From: Pedobacter paludis
GTDB taxonomy: Bacteria; Bacteroidota; Bacteroidia; Sphingobacteriales; Sphingobacteriaceae
Assembly: GCF_003173575.1 (NCBI RefSeq)
Contig: NZ_QGNY01000005.1
Span: 186,001-250,000 of the forward strand
Length of the DNA stretch: 64,000 bases
Reading direction: 5' to 3'
This document shows, piece after piece, positions 63,806-64,000 of the stretch. The stretch's first letter is position 1, and each line of letters begins with the position of its first letter. The translations under genes and the position numbers were made by a program. The notes beneath the pieces are model-generated. The model did no database searches and was not told where the DNA came from. It saw only the letters and a list, made by a program, of their open reading frames with translations.

Positions 63806-64000
63806 AGATTTTTTCGCAAGCCTTTAGAAACATCATGCCATGAAATAATCAAAATAAAATTCCTTTCAACTAATTTATAATCAGAACAATAACTGGAATA
63901 TCAGAATAATATAAGTGAGGTTATATGGGGTAAGCAAGAAAATAATTCCCGATATGTAGATGTTTTTCTACACCAAGTTAAACTTTGTCCAAAAAAAAAT

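Overview
The window reads as chromosome of an AT-rich Bacteroidota bacterium of the Sphingobacteriaceae type, most likely Pedobacter or a close relative. The evidence is a SusC/SusD pair with ECF sigma and FecR anti-sigma, type IX secretion cassettes (PorP/SprF, PorE-like OmpA, an adhesin with a gliding-type C-terminal domain), an alternative complex III plus caa3-type oxidase supercomplex, almost no Shine-Dalgarno sequences, and BlaI/BlaR1-M56 and LytS/LytTR pairs. I see no rRNA, tRNA, CRISPR array, insertion sequence or phage gene.

Layout. 1-4.9 kb: 3' end of a TolC-like efflux gene, a BadF/NagK-type sugar kinase, a stand-alone receiver protein, HtpG (Hsp90) and an orphan HsdR-N nuclease-like protein. 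5.2-10.9 kb: the most unusual locus. A LytTR response regulator and its LytS-type kinase flank five tandem, nearly identical 47-48 codon genes on the opposite strand. Next to them is a full-length LanB-type dehydratase. The five peptides have conserved Ser/Thr-rich C-terminal halves and no cysteine, so this looks like an undescribed cysteine-free RiPP system with its own two-component regulation. An 11-bp motif is shared by the two regulatory intergenic regions. 11-24.3 kb: a surface-adhesin cassette made of a 3405-aa multi-repeat type IX substrate, PorP/SprF and a PorE-like OmpA protein. 24.5-27.2 kb: a NACHT/STAND-type ATPase gene preceded by a perfect inverted repeat. 27.2-29.5 kb: OmpA lipoprotein, DUF2461, DUF983 and a small Cys-containing membrane protein. 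29.6-38.3 kb: a complete sigma/anti-sigma/SusC/SusD/metallopeptidase/DUF4302 uptake locus.

38.3-54.9 kb: the respiratory supercluster, all on the minus strand and transcribed actABCDEF, ctaC, ctaD, then ctaA, ctaB, two subunit III genes, subunit IV, a SCO-like protein and DUF420. ActA-F oxidise quinol and pass electrons to the CuA/heme-copper oxidase. CtaA and CtaB make its heme A. The SCO-like protein has lost all copper ligands. 55-64 kb: a deoxyhypusine/homospermidine synthase-like gene, a BamA-type outer membrane protein, a BlaI/M56 pair whose peptidase carries an LptA-like C-terminal domain (with a 38-bp palindrome as probable operator), a REP-like repeat pair, DUF1345, a methyltransferase, a SirB1-type transglutaminase-like protein and a YD-repeat-like lipoprotein.

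All functional calls come from reading motifs and gene context. No database search was run.
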